Notes: generated by a model not told the origin, from the letters alone. DNA of 64,000 nucleotides from Shinella fusca (GCF_014203155.1 NZ_JACHIK010000010.1:114408-178407), one strand, 5' to 3'; counted from the stretch's first letter, positions 27,908 to 36,923 are shown. A program made the numbers and translations.

Positions 27908-29359
27908 ATGACAGACCAGACCGCGCCGCTCGGCGGCGCGAACCAGCTTCGCAAGAACAGCCTCGGCGTCGGGGCGGTGACATTCCTCGTCGTCTCGGCC
28001 GCAGCGCCCCTGACGGCGGTTGCCGGCGGCGTGCCGCTGTCCATGCTGCTCGGCAACGGGCCGGGCATTCCGCTGACCTTCGCCTTCGTGACGACGGTGC
28101 TGCTGCTCTTCGCCGTCGGCTATGTCGCCATGGCCCGCCACATCAGCAATGCGGGCGCCTTCTACGCCTATACGGCGCAGGGCCTCGGCGGCCTTGCCGG
28201 CGGGGCGGCGGCGCTCATCGCGATCCTCGCCTACAACGCAATGCAGATCGGCGTCTTCGGCCTCTTCGGCGCGGCCACGTCCGGCTTCTTCGCAGGCTAC
28301 GGGCTCGACCTGCCCTGGTGGGTGTGGACCTATGTCGGCATCGCGCTCGTCGCCGTCTTCGGCTATCGCCGGGTGGATTTCTCCGCCCGCGTGCTCGCCG
28401 TGCTGGTGATCCTCGAATATCTCGTCGTGCTGGTCATCGACGCGGCCATCCTCATGAAGGGCGGCGACAGCGGCCTTTCGGCCGCGCCCTTCACGCCGAC
28501 GGCCTTCCTTTCGGGCACGCCGGCCATCGGCATCCTGTTCTGCTTTGCCGCCTTCATCGGCTTCGAGGCGACGACCATCTACAGCGAGGAGGCCCGCGAG
28601 CCGGCCAAGACCGTGCCGCGCGCCACCTATATCTCCGTGCTCATCATCGGCCTCTTCTACATGCTGACCTCCTGGCTGATGGTCAACGGCGCGGGCGTCG
28701 ACAAGCTGGTGCCGGAACTGCAGGGCCTTGCCGATCCGACGACCTTCCTCTTCGGCCTTGCGGACCGCTATGTCGGCGGCGGCATCACCACCGTCATGGG
28801 CCTGCTCTTCGTCACCAGCCTCTTTGCCGGCGTCGTCGCCTTCCACAACGGGGTCGCGCGCTACTTCTACGTCGCCGGCCGCGAGGGCCTGCTGCCGAAG
28901 GCGCTCGGCGTCACCCATCCGGTGTTCCAGAGCCCGCATGTCGGCTCGGTCGTCCAGACGGTCATCGCCGTTCTCGTCGTCGGCCTCTTCGCCGCCACGG
29001 GGCAGGATCCGGTGCTGGCGCTGTTCTCCTGGCTCACCAATGTCGGCACGCTGGCGATCATCCTTCTGATGGCGCTGACGGCCTTCTCCATCGTCGCCTT
29101 CTTCGGCCGCAATCCGGGCCTTGAGGGCAACAAGCTGGTGACGACGGTGCTGCCGGTGGTGACGGGCCTCATCCTTCTGGCGCTGGTGTTCTATATTGCC
29201 ACCAATTTCGGCGCGCTCGCCGGAGCGGAAGGGGCGCTCGCCCTCTTCCTGCCGGGCCTCGTGCTGATCGCCGCCGTCATCGGCCTCCTGTGCGCCCTGC
29301 GCCTGAAGGCCGGCGATGCCGTCGCCTTCGCCCGGCTCGGCGTCGGCCGCGAAGTCTGA
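27908..29359 (+). CDS. APC-superfamily amino acid/amine permease
   Basis: A 483-residue transporter with about twelve to thirteen helices. The helix-1 region (SLGVGAVTFLVVSAAAPLTAV) carries the unwound substrate-binding glycines of the fold, and the helix-6 region reads FIGFEATTIYSEEAREPAKTVPRA, a strong APC hallmark. It would import an amino acid, polyamine or amino alcohol for the enzymes encoded downstream. The ATG at 27908 follows a purine-rich GGGAGAACG. The next gene (aldehyde dehydrogenase) starts 48 bases later. Confidence 0.9.
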   Translation: MTDQTAPLGGANQLRKNSLGVGAVTFLVVSAAAPLTAVAGGVPLSMLLGNGPGIPLTFAFVTTVLLLFAVGYVAMARHISNAGAFYAYTAQGLGGLAGGAAALIAILAYNAMQIGVFGLFGAATSGFFAGYGLDLPWWVWTYVGIALVAVFGYRRVDFSARVLAVLVILEYLVVLVIDAAILMKGGDSGLSAAPFTPTAFLSGTPAIGILFCFAAFIGFEATTIYSEEAREPAKTVPRATYISVLIIGLFYMLTSWLMVNGAGVDKLVPELQGLADPTTFLFGLADRYVGGGITTVMGLLFVTSLFAGVVAFHNGVARYFYVAGREGLLPKALGVTHPVFQSPHVGSVVQTVIAVLVVGLFAATGQDPVLALFSWLTNVGTLAIILLMALTAFSIVAFFGRNPGLEGNKLVTTVLPVVTGLILLALVFYIATNFGALAGAEGALALFLPGLVLIAAVIGLLCALRLKAGDAVAFARLGVGREV

Positions 29360-29407
29360 GACAATGGGGTGGCGCTCCGGCGCCACCCGTCCTTTCGAGG
29401 GAAGACC

Positions 29408-30886
29408 ATGCAGGAAAAGATCGAAGCGCTCCGCAACCGCGTCATCGCCCCGCAGGCGCTGTTCATCGACGGCGCCTTCCGCGAGGCCGAAAGTGGGGCA
29501 ACGCTCGACGTCGTCTCGCCCATCGACGGGCGGCGCCTGACGACGATTGCCGATGCCGGCGCGGCGGATGTCGAGCGGGCGGTGAAGGCCGCCCGCGCCG
29601 CCTTCGAGAAGGGCCGCTGGGCGAAGGCCGCGCCCGCCGAGCGCAAGAAGGTGCTGCTGAGGATCGCCGAGCTGATCGAGAAACACGCGCTGGAGCTTGC
29701 CGTGCTCGGCGTGCGCGACAACGGCACGGAAATTGCCATGGCGCTGAAGGCCGAGCCTGGCAGCGCCGCCGGCAGCTTCCGCTATTATGCCGAGGCGATC
29801 GACAAGGTCTATGGCGAGATCGCGCCGACCGCGGGCGACATCCTCGGTCTCGTCCACCGCGAGCCGGTCGGCGTCGTCGGCGCCATCGTGCCGTGGAACT
29901 TCCCGCTGATGATCGGCGCGTGGAAGATCGCCCCGGCGCTCGCCGCCGGCAATTCCGTCGTACTGAAGCCGGCCGAGGCCGCCTCGCTCTCGCTGCTGCG
30001 GCTCGCCGAACTCTGCGCCGAGGCCGGGCTTCCCGAAGGCGTCTTCAACGTCGTCACCGGCCGCGGCGCGGTCACCGGCGAGGCGATGGGCCTCCATCCC
30101 GATATCGACGTGCTGGTCTTCACCGGCTCCGGCCCGGTCGGCCGGCGGCTTCTCGAATATTCCGCGCGCTCCAACCTCAAGCGCGTCTATCTCGAACTCG
30201 GCGGCAAGTCGCCGAACGTCGTCTTCGCCGACGCGCCGGATCTCGACAGGGCTGCGAAGGTCTCGGCCTACGGCATCTTCCGCAATTCCGGCCAGGTCTG
30301 CGTCGCCGGTTCGCGCCTCCTCGTCGAGCGCTCCATCGCCGGGGAATTTTCCGAAAAGGTGGCCGGCATCGCCGCCGCCATGAAGGTCGGCGATCCGCTG
30401 CTGCTCACCACCGAGGCCGGCGCCGTCTCCAGCGAGGCGCAGCTTGCCAAGGACCTCGGCTTTGCCGAGCAGGCGCTTTGCGAGGGTGCGCGGCTGCGCA
30501 CCGGCGGCCGGCGCATCCTCGCCGAGACCGGCGGCTTCTACATGGAGCCGACCGTCTTCGACGTGACGCCCGGCATGACGCTCGCCCGCGAGGAGGTTTT
30601 CGGCCCGATCCTCTCGATCATTCCCTTCGACGGGGAGGAGGAGGCGCTGCGGATCGCCAACGGCACGGATTACGGCCTTGCCTCCGCCGTCTGGACGTCC
30701 AACCTGTCGCGCGCCCACCGCATGGTGCGCGGCATCCGCGCCGGCGTGGTCCATGTCAACACCTATGGCGGGGCGGACAATACGGTGCCGCTCGGCGGCG
30801 TCGGCCAGTCCGGCAACGGCCACGACAAGTCGCTTCACGCGCTCGAAAAATACCTCGACCTGAAGACGGCGTGGATCCAGCTCTGA
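29408..30886 (+). CDS. NAD(P)-dependent aldehyde dehydrogenase (PuuC-like)
   Basis: A 492-residue enzyme oxidising an aldehyde to its acid. The active-site glutamate lies in LELGGKSPN and the nucleophilic cysteine in NSGQVCVAGSR. The Rossmann segment is FTGSGPVGRR and the oxyanion asparagine sits in VPWNFPL. Its C-terminus (SGNGHDKSLHALEKYLDLKT) is notably similar to PuuC, the gamma-glutamyl-aminobutyraldehyde dehydrogenase. It shares an operon with the permease. The aldehyde could be the product of the phospho-lyase-like enzyme downstream. Confidence 0.92.
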   Translation: MQEKIEALRNRVIAPQALFIDGAFREAESGATLDVVSPIDGRRLTTIADAGAADVERAVKAARAAFEKGRWAKAAPAERKKVLLRIAELIEKHALELAVLGVRDNGTEIAMALKAEPGSAAGSFRYYAEAIDKVYGEIAPTAGDILGLVHREPVGVVGAIVPWNFPLMIGAWKIAPALAAGNSVVLKPAEAASLSLLRLAELCAEAGLPEGVFNVVTGRGAVTGEAMGLHPDIDVLVFTGSGPVGRRLLEYSARSNLKRVYLELGGKSPNVVFADAPDLDRAAKVSAYGIFRNSGQVCVAGSRLLVERSIAGEFSEKVAGIAAAMKVGDPLLLTTEAGAVSSEAQLAKDLGFAEQALCEGARLRTGGRRILAETGGFYMEPTVFDVTPGMTLAREEVFGPILSIIPFDGEEEALRIANGTDYGLASAVWTSNLSRAHRMVRGIRAGVVHVNTYGGADNTVPLGGVGQSGNGHDKSLHALEKYLDLKTAWIQL

Positions 30887-30895
30887 GGCTGTGAT

Positions 30896-30912
30896 GGTTC
30901 ATTATATGATCC
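30896..30912 (+). promoter_or_regulatory. Probable IclR operator 2
   Basis: GGTTCA-TTATA-TGATCC, one arm mismatch from the perfect site at 27789-27805 and with the same 5-base centre length. It lies in the 194-base gap between the dehydrogenase and the Tm-1-like gene, so it may control a second promoter. Confidence 0.6.
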
Positions 30913-31080
30913 GTTGCTTCAAATATAGGACTTGCAATCCGATGCGCTTCCTGCCAAATTAATTACCGTGTTAAGTATATTCGCGGCGCCGGAGGAGGCG
31001 CGGCGGATGAGGGCCGGCTTGACGGAAAGGGGGCGAACGCCCTCAATCCCGGCCGGCCACGCAACGAGGAGGAATGGTCG

Positions 31081-32337
31081 ATGAGCGCTGGCGCCCGTCT
31101 GCCCCATATTCTGGTGATCGGCACCGGCGACACCAAGAGCGAGGAACTGCTGTTCATGGCCGACGTCATCGGCAAGGCCGGCGGCGTGCCGGTCATGGTC
31201 GATGTCAGCGTGCTCGGCGATCCGCCCTATGTTCCCGCCCATTCCAAGCACGATGTCGCCGCCGCCGCCGGCACCTCCATGGAGGCGATCCTTGCCAGCG
31301 GCGACGAGAACAGCGCCATGGCGCTGATGGCGAGCGGGGCTGCGGCGCTGGTGCGCGCGCTTTGCGAGGCCGGCAAGGTCGACGGGATGATCGCGCTCGG
31401 CGGCTCGCTCGGCACGGACCTCGCCCTCGACGTCGCCGCCGTCCTGCCGATCGGCGTGCCGAAATTCGTCGTCTCGACCATCGCCTATTCGCATCTCCTG
31501 CCGCCCGAGCGCATCGCGCCCGACCTGATGATGATCCTGTGGGCGGGCGGGCTCTACGGGCTGAACCCGATCTGCAAGGCCGTGCTCTCGCAGGCCGCCG
31601 GCGCCGTCGTCGGCGCGGCGAAGGCGGTGGAAAAGCCCGGCCGCGAACGGCCGCTGATCGGCATGACCTCGCTCGGCTCCTCCTGCCTTCGCTACATGAA
31701 ATACTTGAAGCCCGAGCTGGAAAAACGCGGCTACGACGTCGCCGTCTTCCACTCCACCGGCATGGGCGGGCGGGCCTATGAGGCGGTCGCCGCCCGCGGC
31801 GGGTTCGCCGCCGTCTTCGACCTCTGCATCCAGGAGGTGACCAACGCGGAAAACGGCACCGTCGTCACCTCCGGCCCGGACCGGCTGGAAAATGCCGGCC
31901 GCGCCGGCATCCCGCAGATCGTCGCGCCCGGTGCGGTCGACATGGTGGACATGCCCGCCTGGCAGGAGACGCCGGCGCGCTTCGCCGGCCGGCCCTACCA
32001 TGCCCATAACCGGCTGATCGCCTCCGTCACCGTCTCGCCGGAGCAGCGCCGCGCGGTCGCCCGCGTCGTCGCCGCCAAGATGGCGGGCTCGGCCGCGCCC
32101 GTCGCCTTCCTCCTGCCCGCGCAGGGTATCCAGGAATGGGACCTCGCGGGCGAGCCGCTGCACGAGCCGGAAGCGCTCGAGGCCTTCCTCGACGAGATGC
32201 GCAGGGCCGTGCCGGCCTCCGTGACCTTCACGGAGGTGGACGCGCACATCAACGCCCCCGATTTCGCCGTCAAGGCGCTGGAGGTCTTCGACCGCTGGGT
32301 CGCCGAGGGCATCGTCGAAAAGGGGCGCGTGGCATGA
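31081..32337 (+). CDS. Tm-1-like ATP-binding domain protein (UPF0261)
   Basis: A 418-residue protein of the UPF0261 family, named after the nucleotide-binding N-terminal domain of the tomato Tm-1 resistance protein. Visible family features include IGTGDTKSEELLFM at the start, IALGGSLGTDLALDV, and IGMTSLGSSCLRY in the second domain. Bacterial members have no firmly assigned reaction and often sit in catabolic operons. It opens the second transcription unit behind IclR site 2 and is coupled by ATGA to the HAD gene. Confidence 0.88.
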   Translation: MSAGARLPHILVIGTGDTKSEELLFMADVIGKAGGVPVMVDVSVLGDPPYVPAHSKHDVAAAAGTSMEAILASGDENSAMALMASGAAALVRALCEAGKVDGMIALGGSLGTDLALDVAAVLPIGVPKFVVSTIAYSHLLPPERIAPDLMMILWAGGLYGLNPICKAVLSQAAGAVVGAAKAVEKPGRERPLIGMTSLGSSCLRYMKYLKPELEKRGYDVAVFHSTGMGGRAYEAVAARGGFAAVFDLCIQEVTNAENGTVVTSGPDRLENAGRAGIPQIVAPGAVDMVDMPAWQETPARFAGRPYHAHNRLIASVTVSPEQRRAVARVVAAKMAGSAAPVAFLLPAQGIQEWDLAGEPLHEPEALEAFLDEMRRAVPASVTFTEVDAHINAPDFAVKALEVFDRWVAEGIVEKGRVA

Positions 32338-32978
32338 CGAAGGCCCTCATCCTCGATTTCGGCGGGGTCGTCACCCGCACGCTCTTCGAGACACACGACA
32401 TCACCGAACGCGCACTCGGCCTTCCGGCCGGAACGCTCACCTGGCGCGGCCCCTTCGATCCGGCAAGCGATCCGCTCTGGGTGTCGATGCAGGCGCGCGA
32501 GATCACCGAGCGCGACTACTGGATGACCCGCACCCGAGAAGTGGGCGCGCTCCTCGGCGAGGAGTGGACGGACATGAAGACCTTCGTACAACGGGCGCGG
32601 GGAGCGGATGCCGAACTGGTGCTGCGGCCCGAGGCGCGCGAGGCGATCCTGGCCGCGAAGGATGCCGGCCTGAAGCTCGCCATCCTCTCCAACGAGCTCG
32701 ACCTCTTCTACGGCGTCGACTTCCGCAGGCGCTTCCCGCTGATCGACCTCTTCGACGTCATCATCGACGCCACCTATACGAAGATATTGAAGCCCGATCC
32801 GCGCGCCTATGAACTGGTGCTCGCCGAACTCGGCATCGACCGGGCCGACTGCGTCTTCGTCGACGACCAGAGGAAGAACATCGAGGGGGCGGAGGCCGTG
32901 AACCTGCCCCATGTGCATTTCGACGTGACCCGGCCTGCCGAGAGCTATGCGCAGGCACTGAAAATGCTTGGAATTTGA
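32334..32978 (+). CDS. HAD-superfamily hydrolase
   Basis: A 214-residue haloacid-dehalogenase-like hydrolase with an alpha-helical cap. Motif I begins LILDFGGVVTR: the nucleophile Asp is present, but the usual acid/base Asp two residues later is Gly, as in some HAD subgroups. Motif II is AILSNE, the motif III lysine is in KILKPDPRAYE, and motif IV is VFVDDQRKN. The variant motif I makes substrate and reaction class uncertain. It overlaps the Tm-1-like gene by 4 bases and precedes the aminotransferase by 11. Confidence 0.88.
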   Translation: MTKALILDFGGVVTRTLFETHDITERALGLPAGTLTWRGPFDPASDPLWVSMQAREITERDYWMTRTREVGALLGEEWTDMKTFVQRARGADAELVLRPEAREAILAAKDAGLKLAILSNELDLFYGVDFRRRFPLIDLFDVIIDATYTKILKPDPRAYELVLAELGIDRADCVFVDDQRKNIEGAEAVNLPHVHFDVTRPAESYAQALKMLGI

Positions 32979-32989
32979 AAGGAAATCCC

Positions 32990-34345
32990 ATGCGCGATTC
33001 CAATTTCCTGATCGAGAACAACGCCCGTCATCTCTGGCATCCCATGGCCCATCCCGCCGAGATGCAGGCCAAGCCCCCGCGCATCATCAATGCCGGCGAG
33101 GGCGTCGAGGTGGTGGATATCCACGGCAAGAAGGTGCTCGATGCCGTCGGCGGGCTCTGGAACGTCAATCTCGGCTATTCCTGCGAGCCGGTGAAGAAGG
33201 CGATCCGCGACCAGCTCGAGGAACTGCCCTATTACTCCACCTTCCGCGGCACGACCAATTCGCCGCTGATCGAGCTTTCCTACGAGCTTGCCGAATTCTT
33301 CAGGGAAGACGGGCTCACGCGCGCCTTCTTCACCTCGGGCGGCTCGGATTCGGTGGAGACGGCGCTGCGCCTTGCCCGCCAGTTCCACAAGATCAACGGC
33401 CAGCCGGAGCGCACCAAGTTCGTCGCGCTGAAGAAGGGCTATCACGGCACGCATTTCGGCGGCGCGTCCGTCAACGGCAACGCCAATTTCCGCCGCAACT
33501 ACGAGCCGCTGCTGCCCGGCGTCTTCCATCTCGCCGCGCCCTATCCCTACCGCAACCCGTTCAACACGGCGGACCCGGCTGAGATCGCTCAGGCCATCGC
33601 CCGCCAGTTCGAGGACGAGATCGCCTTCCAGGGTGCCGACACCATCGCCGCCTTCATCATGGAGCCGGTGCTGGGCGCGGGCGGCGTGATCGTGCCGCAC
33701 GAGACCTTCATGCCGCTGATGCGCGCCATCTGCGACAGGCACGGCATCCTCCTCATCGCCGACGAGGTCATCACCGCCTTCGGCCGCACCGGCGCCTGGA
33801 CCGGCTCGCGCGGCTGGGGCGTCAGGCCCGACATGATGACGACGGCCAAGGCCATCACCAACGGCTATTTCCCCTTCGGCGCGGTGATGATCTGCGACAA
33901 GGTGGCGGGCGTCTTCGAGGGCAACAAGGATGCCCTCGGCTCCATCGGCCACGGCTACACCTATTCCGGCCATCCGGTCGGCGCCGCCGCGGCGCTTGCG
34001 ACCCTCAAGGAAACCGCCAGGGTCGACACCGCCGCCAACGCCGCCGCCCGCGGCGTCGAGCTGATGGCCGGCCTCGAAGGATTGAAGGCGAGGCACGAGC
34101 TTGTCGGCGACGTGCGCGGCAAGGGCCTGATGGCCGCGCTGGAACTCGTCTCCGACCGCGCGAAGAAGAGCCCCGCCGCCAAGGACGTGGTGCAGAAGGT
34201 CTACGATACAGCCTACGAGGCGGGCGTCATGGTCCGCACCTCCGGCGCCAACGTCATCATCTCGCCCCCGCTCGTCATCACCGCCGCCGACGTGCAGAAG
34301 ATCGTCTCGGCGCTGGATGCGGGGCTCTCGGCGGCCAGGGGGTGA
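32990..34345 (+). CDS. Class III PLP-dependent aminotransferase (omega-amino acid:pyruvate type)
   Basis: A 451-residue fold-type I enzyme. Phosphate-cup residues are in TSGGSDSVETAL, the cofactor aspartate in LLIADEVITAFGRTG, and the Schiff-base lysine in TTAKAITNGYFPFGAV. The N-terminal HLWHPMAHPAE segment is typical of beta-alanine or omega-amino acid:pyruvate transaminases. It is tightly spaced after the HAD gene. In the proposed pathway it would remove an amino group from the substrate or its acid product; the exact partner is unknown. Confidence 0.9.
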   Translation: MRDSNFLIENNARHLWHPMAHPAEMQAKPPRIINAGEGVEVVDIHGKKVLDAVGGLWNVNLGYSCEPVKKAIRDQLEELPYYSTFRGTTNSPLIELSYELAEFFREDGLTRAFFTSGGSDSVETALRLARQFHKINGQPERTKFVALKKGYHGTHFGGASVNGNANFRRNYEPLLPGVFHLAAPYPYRNPFNTADPAEIAQAIARQFEDEIAFQGADTIAAFIMEPVLGAGGVIVPHETFMPLMRAICDRHGILLIADEVITAFGRTGAWTGSRGWGVRPDMMTTAKAITNGYFPFGAVMICDKVAGVFEGNKDALGSIGHGYTYSGHPVGAAAALATLKETARVDTAANAAARGVELMAGLEGLKARHELVGDVRGKGLMAALELVSDRAKKSPAAKDVVQKVYDTAYEAGVMVRTSGANVIISPPLVITAADVQKIVSALDAGLSAARG

Positions 34346-34362
34346 GGGCGATGGGCGATTTC

Positions 34363-34517
34363 ACCCCCCTCTGCCCTGCCGGGCATCTCCCCCTCAAGGG
34401 GGGAGATCGGCAAGAGGCTCGATCCTTGCTCAAATTGAGACCTCAGAGAGGAGCGAAACGCTGCTCCATCCAATCTCCCCCCTTGAGGGGGAGATGCCCG
34501 GCAGGGCAGAGGGGGGT
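34363..34517. repeat. 155-bp palindromic intergenic element (rhizobial RIME-like)
   Basis: Arms 34363-34410 and 34470-34517 are 48 bases long and complementary except at one position, with a 59-base centre. The outer part reads CCCCCCTCTGCCCTGCCGGG and the inner part carries CTCAAGGGGGGAG. It sits between two aminotransferase genes without breaking either. A related half is at 60036-60098. Confidence 0.85.
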
Positions 34518-34523
34518 ACGCCG

Positions 34524-35801
34524 ATGACCGACACCATCCGCGCCCGCCGCGAACGCCTGCTCGGCCGCAACATGTCGCTCTTCTACGAGGACCCGGTCCA
34601 TCTGGTGAGGGGCGAGGGCGTGTGGCTGTGGGATGCGGACGGGCGAAAATATCTCGACTGCTACAACAACGTGCCGCATGTCGGACATTGCCATCCGCGC
34701 GTGGTGGAGGCGATCTGCCGGCAGGCATCAACCCTCAACACCCATACCCGCTACCTGCACGAAGGCATCCTCGACTATGTCGAGCGCCTGACCGCGACCT
34801 TCGATAAGAGCCTTGACACGGCGATCCTCACCTGCACCGGCAGCGAGGCGAACGACGTGGCGCTGCGCATGGCTCAGGCGGTGACGGGAAAGACCGGCGT
34901 GATCGCCACCGACTTCACCTATCACGGCAATACGGCGGCGGTCTCGCAGCTCTCCACCCGCATGCCGCCCGTCGGCGGCTATGGCGGGCATGTGCGCCAT
35001 GTGCCGGCGCCCGATGCCTGGCGCCCGCTCGGCGGGGAGGGCGGAAAGGCCTTCGCCGAGGCCTTCGCGGCGAAGGTGGAGGAGGCCATCGCCTCCTTGC
35101 AGGAAAGCCCCTTCGGCTTCTCCGCGCTGATCGTCGATCCGTTCTTCGCCAACGAGGGTTTCCCGGACCTGCCGGAAGGCTTCCTCGCCCCCGCCGTCGC
35201 GGCGGTGAGAAAGGCGGGCGGCCTTCTCATCTGCGACGAGGTGCAGCCGGGCTTCGGCCGCACCGGCACCCATATGTGGGGCCACCAGAAGGCCGGCGTC
35301 GTCCCGGATATCGTCACCCTCGGCAAGCCGATGGGCAACGGCCACCCGGTCGGCGGCGTCGTCGCGGGAGCCGAAACGCTGAACGCCTTCCGCAAGGCCT
35401 TCCGCTATTTCAACACCTTCGGCGGCAACCCGGTTTCCTGTGCGGCCGCCATGGCCGTGCTCGACGTGCTGGAGGAGGAGACGCTGCGGGAAAACGCGCT
35501 GGCGGTCGGCACATACGCGCGGCAGGGCCTGCAGAAGCTCTCCGAAAAGCACGCCCTTATCGGCAATGTGCGCGGCAGCGGCCTGTTCTTCGGCGCCGAA
35601 CTGGTGCTCGACCGGAAGGAGAAGACCCCGGCCGCCGACATCGCCACGCGCGTCGTCAACGGCATGCGCGAGCGCGGCGTCCTGATGGGCAAGCTCGGCA
35701 TCCACCAGAACGCCACGAAGATCCGCCCGCCCATGCCCTTCTCGAAGGAGAATGCAGACCTGATGCTGTCGACCCTCGACGACGTCCTCGGCGGGCTCTG
35801 A
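34524..35801 (+). CDS. Class III PLP enzyme of the AGXT2L (amino-alcohol phosphate phospho-lyase) type
   Basis: A 425-residue fold-type I enzyme. NNVPHVGHCHPRVVEA, LNTHTRYLHE, TLGKPMGNGHPVGGVV (with the PLP lysine) and YFNTFGGNPVSCAA closely recall human ETNPPL and PHYKPL, which are not transaminases: they eliminate phosphate and ammonia from phosphoethanolamine or 5-phosphohydroxylysine. I judged this from memory of those proteins, not from an alignment. The gene following encodes an APH-type kinase that could make the phosphorylated substrate. An ordinary transaminase role remains possible. The ATG at 34524 follows the palindromic repeat; the frame extension into it was rejected. Confidence 0.82.
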   Translation: MTDTIRARRERLLGRNMSLFYEDPVHLVRGEGVWLWDADGRKYLDCYNNVPHVGHCHPRVVEAICRQASTLNTHTRYLHEGILDYVERLTATFDKSLDTAILTCTGSEANDVALRMAQAVTGKTGVIATDFTYHGNTAAVSQLSTRMPPVGGYGGHVRHVPAPDAWRPLGGEGGKAFAEAFAAKVEEAIASLQESPFGFSALIVDPFFANEGFPDLPEGFLAPAVAAVRKAGGLLICDEVQPGFGRTGTHMWGHQKAGVVPDIVTLGKPMGNGHPVGGVVAGAETLNAFRKAFRYFNTFGGNPVSCAAAMAVLDVLEEETLRENALAVGTYARQGLQKLSEKHALIGNVRGSGLFFGAELVLDRKEKTPAADIATRVVNGMRERGVLMGKLGIHQNATKIRPPMPFSKENADLMLSTLDDVLGGL

Positions 35802-35804
35802 GCC

Positions 35805-36773
35805 ATGGACGGCATGGCCGAGACCCTGACGCAGCGGGCCGTCGCCGCCCTTGCCCATTGGGACCTGCCCGGGCAGGTGCCGGAGCTCATCAAGTACCGC
35901 GAGAACGCGGTCTTCAAGGTGACGCTCGCCTGGGGCGAGCCGGCGGCGCTCCGTCTCCATCGCCCGGCCTATCATTCCGCGGCCGCGCTCGCCTCGGAGC
36001 TCGCCTTCATGGCGAACCTGCGCGACCGGGGCCTTGCCGTGCCGCAGCCGATCCCGGCGGCGAACGGCGCGCTGCTCGTCGCCTTCGGCGAAGGACCCTT
36101 CCATGCCGACCTGATCGGCTGGGTGGAGGGAGAGCCGCTCGGCGAGACGGGCGTTCCCCTCGCCGGGAAGGGCCGCGACCTTCCCGCGATCTTCCGCGCC
36201 ATCGGCCGCGAGATGGCGCTGCTGCACGGCGCGGCCGACGCCTTCCGCCAGCCGGTGGGCTTCGAGCGCCCGGCCTGGGATGCGGCGGGCCTTCTCGGCG
36301 CGGCGCCGTTCTGGGGCCGGTTCTGGGATTGCCCGATGCTGGCGCCGGAGGACCGGGCCTATCTGGCGGGCCTGCGCGAAACGCTCGCCGCCCGGCTCGC
36401 GGCCATCGCCCCGGGTCTCGACTACGGCCTGATCCACGCCGATATCGTGCGGGAGAACATCTTCGTGCAGGGGGATGCCGTCGCCTTCATCGATTTCGAC
36501 GATTGCGGCTTCGGCTTCCGCCTGTTCGACCTTGCGACGACGCTTTTGCGCAACCGCCGCGAGCCGGCCTATCCGGCGCTCTCGGCCGCGCTGATCGAAG
36601 GCTATGCCCGGATCCGGCCGCAGGTCGAGGCGGAACTGGAGCACCTGCCGCTCTTCCTGCTTTTGCGCGCGCTCACCTATATCGGCTGGGCGGCGGCGCG
36701 GCCCGATCTTCCCGACAACGCGGCCCGCCTTCAGCGCTATATCGCCGAGGTCCGTACGCTCGCCGAAGGCTAG
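35805..36773 (+). CDS. APH-family small-molecule kinase (phosphotransferase)
   Basis: A 322-residue protein kinase-like enzyme. The catalytic loop is LIHADIVRENIF (HxDxxxxN) and the metal-binding aspartate is in FIDFDDCGFGFRLFDLA. The N-lobe has ELIKYRENAVFKVTL and a lysine-poor AALRLHRP strand. The family phosphorylates hydroxyls of choline, homoserine, hydroxylysine, aminoglycosides and similar. Starting three bases after the phospho-lyase-like gene, it is best explained as the kinase preceding that lyase, as hydroxylysine kinase precedes its lyase in animals. Antibiotic resistance is less likely in this context. Confidence 0.85.
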   Translation: MDGMAETLTQRAVAALAHWDLPGQVPELIKYRENAVFKVTLAWGEPAALRLHRPAYHSAAALASELAFMANLRDRGLAVPQPIPAANGALLVAFGEGPFHADLIGWVEGEPLGETGVPLAGKGRDLPAIFRAIGREMALLHGAADAFRQPVGFERPAWDAAGLLGAAPFWGRFWDCPMLAPEDRAYLAGLRETLAARLAAIAPGLDYGLIHADIVRENIFVQGDAVAFIDFDDCGFGFRLFDLATTLLRNRREPAYPALSAALIEGYARIRPQVEAELEHLPLFLLLRALTYIGWAAARPDLPDNAARLQRYIAEVRTLAEG

Positions 36774-36790
36774 CGCGGTTCGCCCTTTCC

Positions 36791-36809
36791 CGGGCGATAT
36801 CGTCGCCCG
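36791..36809 (+). terminator. Hairpin after the kinase gene
   Basis: CGGGCGA-TATCG-TCGCCCG, perfect 7-base arms, 18 bases after the kinase stop and before macA. No T-run follows, so it is a weak terminator or 3'-end hairpin. Confidence 0.35.
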
Positions 36810-36923
36810 AAGCGGCAAACATTACGGAAATATAATGATCCCAAGGGCTTCTCCTTGAGGGCAAGGGGTGCCACATGTCCTTTGAAGGGACGAAGAGGCA
36901 AAGCCTCGACTTGTGGAACAGCG

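Noticed and set aside
27779..30838. 1019-codon open frame on the minus strand
   Set aside because: It is antisense to the permease and aldehyde dehydrogenase, both clear family members; no ribosome site and biased composition.
34342..34694. Short frames reading PLCPAGHLPLKGG-type peptides
   Set aside because: They arise from the palindromic repeat arms and are a well-known spurious ORF product of such elements.
35805..36773. Aminoglycoside resistance kinase
   Set aside because: The APH fold is shared by many metabolic kinases. Its position three bases after a phospho-lyase-like gene in a catabolic operon favours a metabolic role.
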